Shown here: one piece after another, positions 55,373 to 56,000 of the stretch | Layout of the letters: each line of letters begins with the position of its first letter | How positions within the stretch are numbered: the stretch's first letter is position 1 | Notes under the pieces: generated by a model | What the model saw: only the letters and a program-made list of their open reading frames with translations | Told to the model about the DNA's origin: nothing | Database searches by the model: none | Program-made: the position numbers and the translations under genes | Assembly: GCA_902590845.1 (NCBI GenBank) | Contig: CACIYJ010000003.1 | Span: 1-56,000 of the forward strand | Source: an uncultured Pelagibacteraceae bacterium | Lineage (GTDB): Bacteria > Pseudomonadota > Alphaproteobacteria > Pelagibacterales > Pelagibacteraceae | Length of the DNA: 56,000 nucleotides | Direction of reading: 5' to 3'

Positions 55373-56000
55373 ATGACGATAAACTTAAAAAATTTCCTAA
55401 ACGATAAAAATAAAATGTCGAAAATGGGGGAGTTTCAAAACCTTAAACAAATAGAAGGATTAGAAATGTCCTCTGTATCTGCAGATCTATATGGCAATGG
55501 AAGAGATGATTTATCATTATTTTATTTTAGCAAAGGTGCTAATTATGCAACAGTAACGACAACCAATAGCATAATTTCAGAGACAATAGTCTGGAATAGC
55601 AGCTCTCATAAGAAATCAATAAAAGGTTTGATGGTAAATACAAAAAACGCAAATACTTTTACCGGAAAACAAGGAAAAGAAAGTTTAGATATTATAGCAA
55701 AAAATTTATCAAGAATTTTAACTTTGAAAGAATCAAAATCAGAAAAAGGCACTTCTGAAACTGTAAGAATTAAAGATTTAATTTTTGCTTCAACTGGAGT
55801 TATAGGCGAACAATTTCCAGTCGATCAAATAAGAGATGCGTTACCTGATTTAGTGGAAAAACTTAAGAGTCAACATAACAAATTATTTTGGTTGAAAGTT
55901 GCCTCAGGCATGATGACAACTGACACAAGACCAAAAGTGGCTTACGAAGAACTTATAGTTGGAGACGAGTTAGTGAAGATATGTGGTATAGCAAAAGGTT
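55373..56000 (+). CDS. argJ: Glutamate N-acetyltransferase / ornithine acetyltransferase, 5' part
   Basis: The frame opens at ATG 55373 and runs off the window end; about 209 residues are visible. ArgJ motifs: GRDDLSLFYF, LMVNTKNANTFTGKQG (the NSGNANA region), FASTGVIGEQFP and MMTTDTRPK. The autocatalytic Thr cleavage site lies beyond the window. ArgJ recycles acetyl groups in arginine synthesis, the same pathway as argB at 39061. A TATAAT at 55349-55354 is a candidate -10 element. Confidence 0.9.
   Translation, partial: MTINLKNFLNDKNKMSKMGEFQNLKQIEGLEMSSVSADLYGNGRDDLSLFYFSKGANYATVTTTNSIISETIVWNSSSHKKSIKGLMVNTKNANTFTGKQGKESLDIIAKNLSRILTLKESKSEKGTSETVRIKDLIFASTGVIGEQFPVDQIRDALPDLVEKLKSQHNKLFWLKVASGMMTTDTRPKVAYEELIVGDELVKICGIAKG

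Noticed and set aside
1..56000. CRISPR array, insertion sequence, prophage or rRNA genes
   Set aside because: I saw no regularly spaced palindromic repeats, transposase or integrase motifs, phage structural genes, or rRNA-like sequence in the window.

Overview
The window is a compact, very A+T-rich bacterial chromosome segment. It most likely comes from the SAR11 clade (Candidatus Pelagibacter and relatives, Alphaproteobacteria). The support is: almost no intergenic DNA, start/stop overlaps of 1-14 nt through most operons, a class I lysyl-tRNA synthetase, alphaproteobacterial gene orders (pheS-pheT, aroK-aroB next to bolA, cobS-cobT next to a DnaJ protein, rpmH-rnpA-yidD-yidC-argB-HAD-dapD-dapE, murA-DUF2948), and a folate-linked one-carbon oxidation gene set. 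I see no insertion sequence, prophage, CRISPR array or rRNA operon.

Layout. 1-4163: 3' part of glutamate synthase gltB, an SDR-like protein and an alpha/beta hydrolase. 4205-13780: translation block (a glycosyltransferase, then thrS-infC, rpmI-rplT, pheS-pheT-lepA). 13853-17191: surface-sugar genes (nucleotide-sugar dehydrogenase, epimerase, glycosyltransferase). 17273-18203: tRNA-Ser, then an unusual locus with two paralogous small membrane proteins in DNA rich in hairpins and phased repeats. 18208-21846: NlpC/P60 peptidase, AmpG-like permease and TrkH, all on the minus strand. 21940-25455: lysyl-tRNA synthetase, pyrD, rpmB and a queuosine-precursor-type transporter. 25458-30628: cobT, cobS and a DnaJ protein (-), bolA (+), aroB and aroK (-). 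30702-34815: two envelope hypotheticals, then def-fmt-truA. 34819-42363: a ten-gene minus-strand operon from rpmH to a glycosyltransferase, including lysine and arginine biosynthesis and a SET-domain protein. 42414-46365: VTT-family membrane protein, small proteins, dcd, murA, DUF2948, infA and tRNA-Phe. 46443-52771: a putative secreted protein lying between tRNA-Phe and a partial tRNA-Phe copy, then a C1-oxidation set (fhs, formate dehydrogenase, MetF-like, GcvT-like demethylase and a conserved partner). 52773-56000: secA and the 5' part of argJ.

The genes mostly serve core biosynthesis. The C1 set reads as one pathway: a GcvT-like enzyme moves a methyl group to tetrahydrofolate, the MetF-like protein oxidises it, Fhs releases formate and formate dehydrogenase makes CO2 plus NADH. 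The AmpG-like permease and a leaderless NlpC/P60 enzyme suggest peptidoglycan recycling.

The least ordinary places are: (a) 17394-18203, with five 10-bp phased repeats, two mutually exclusive perfect hairpins ahead of the first small gene, and a hairpin with an anti-Shine-Dalgarno-like loop ahead of the second; and (b) 46291-47233, where a tRNA-Phe with an atypical elbow is followed, past one gene, by a 62-nt partial copy whose T-stem carries two exactly compensatory base-pair changes and which sits in the leader of fhs.
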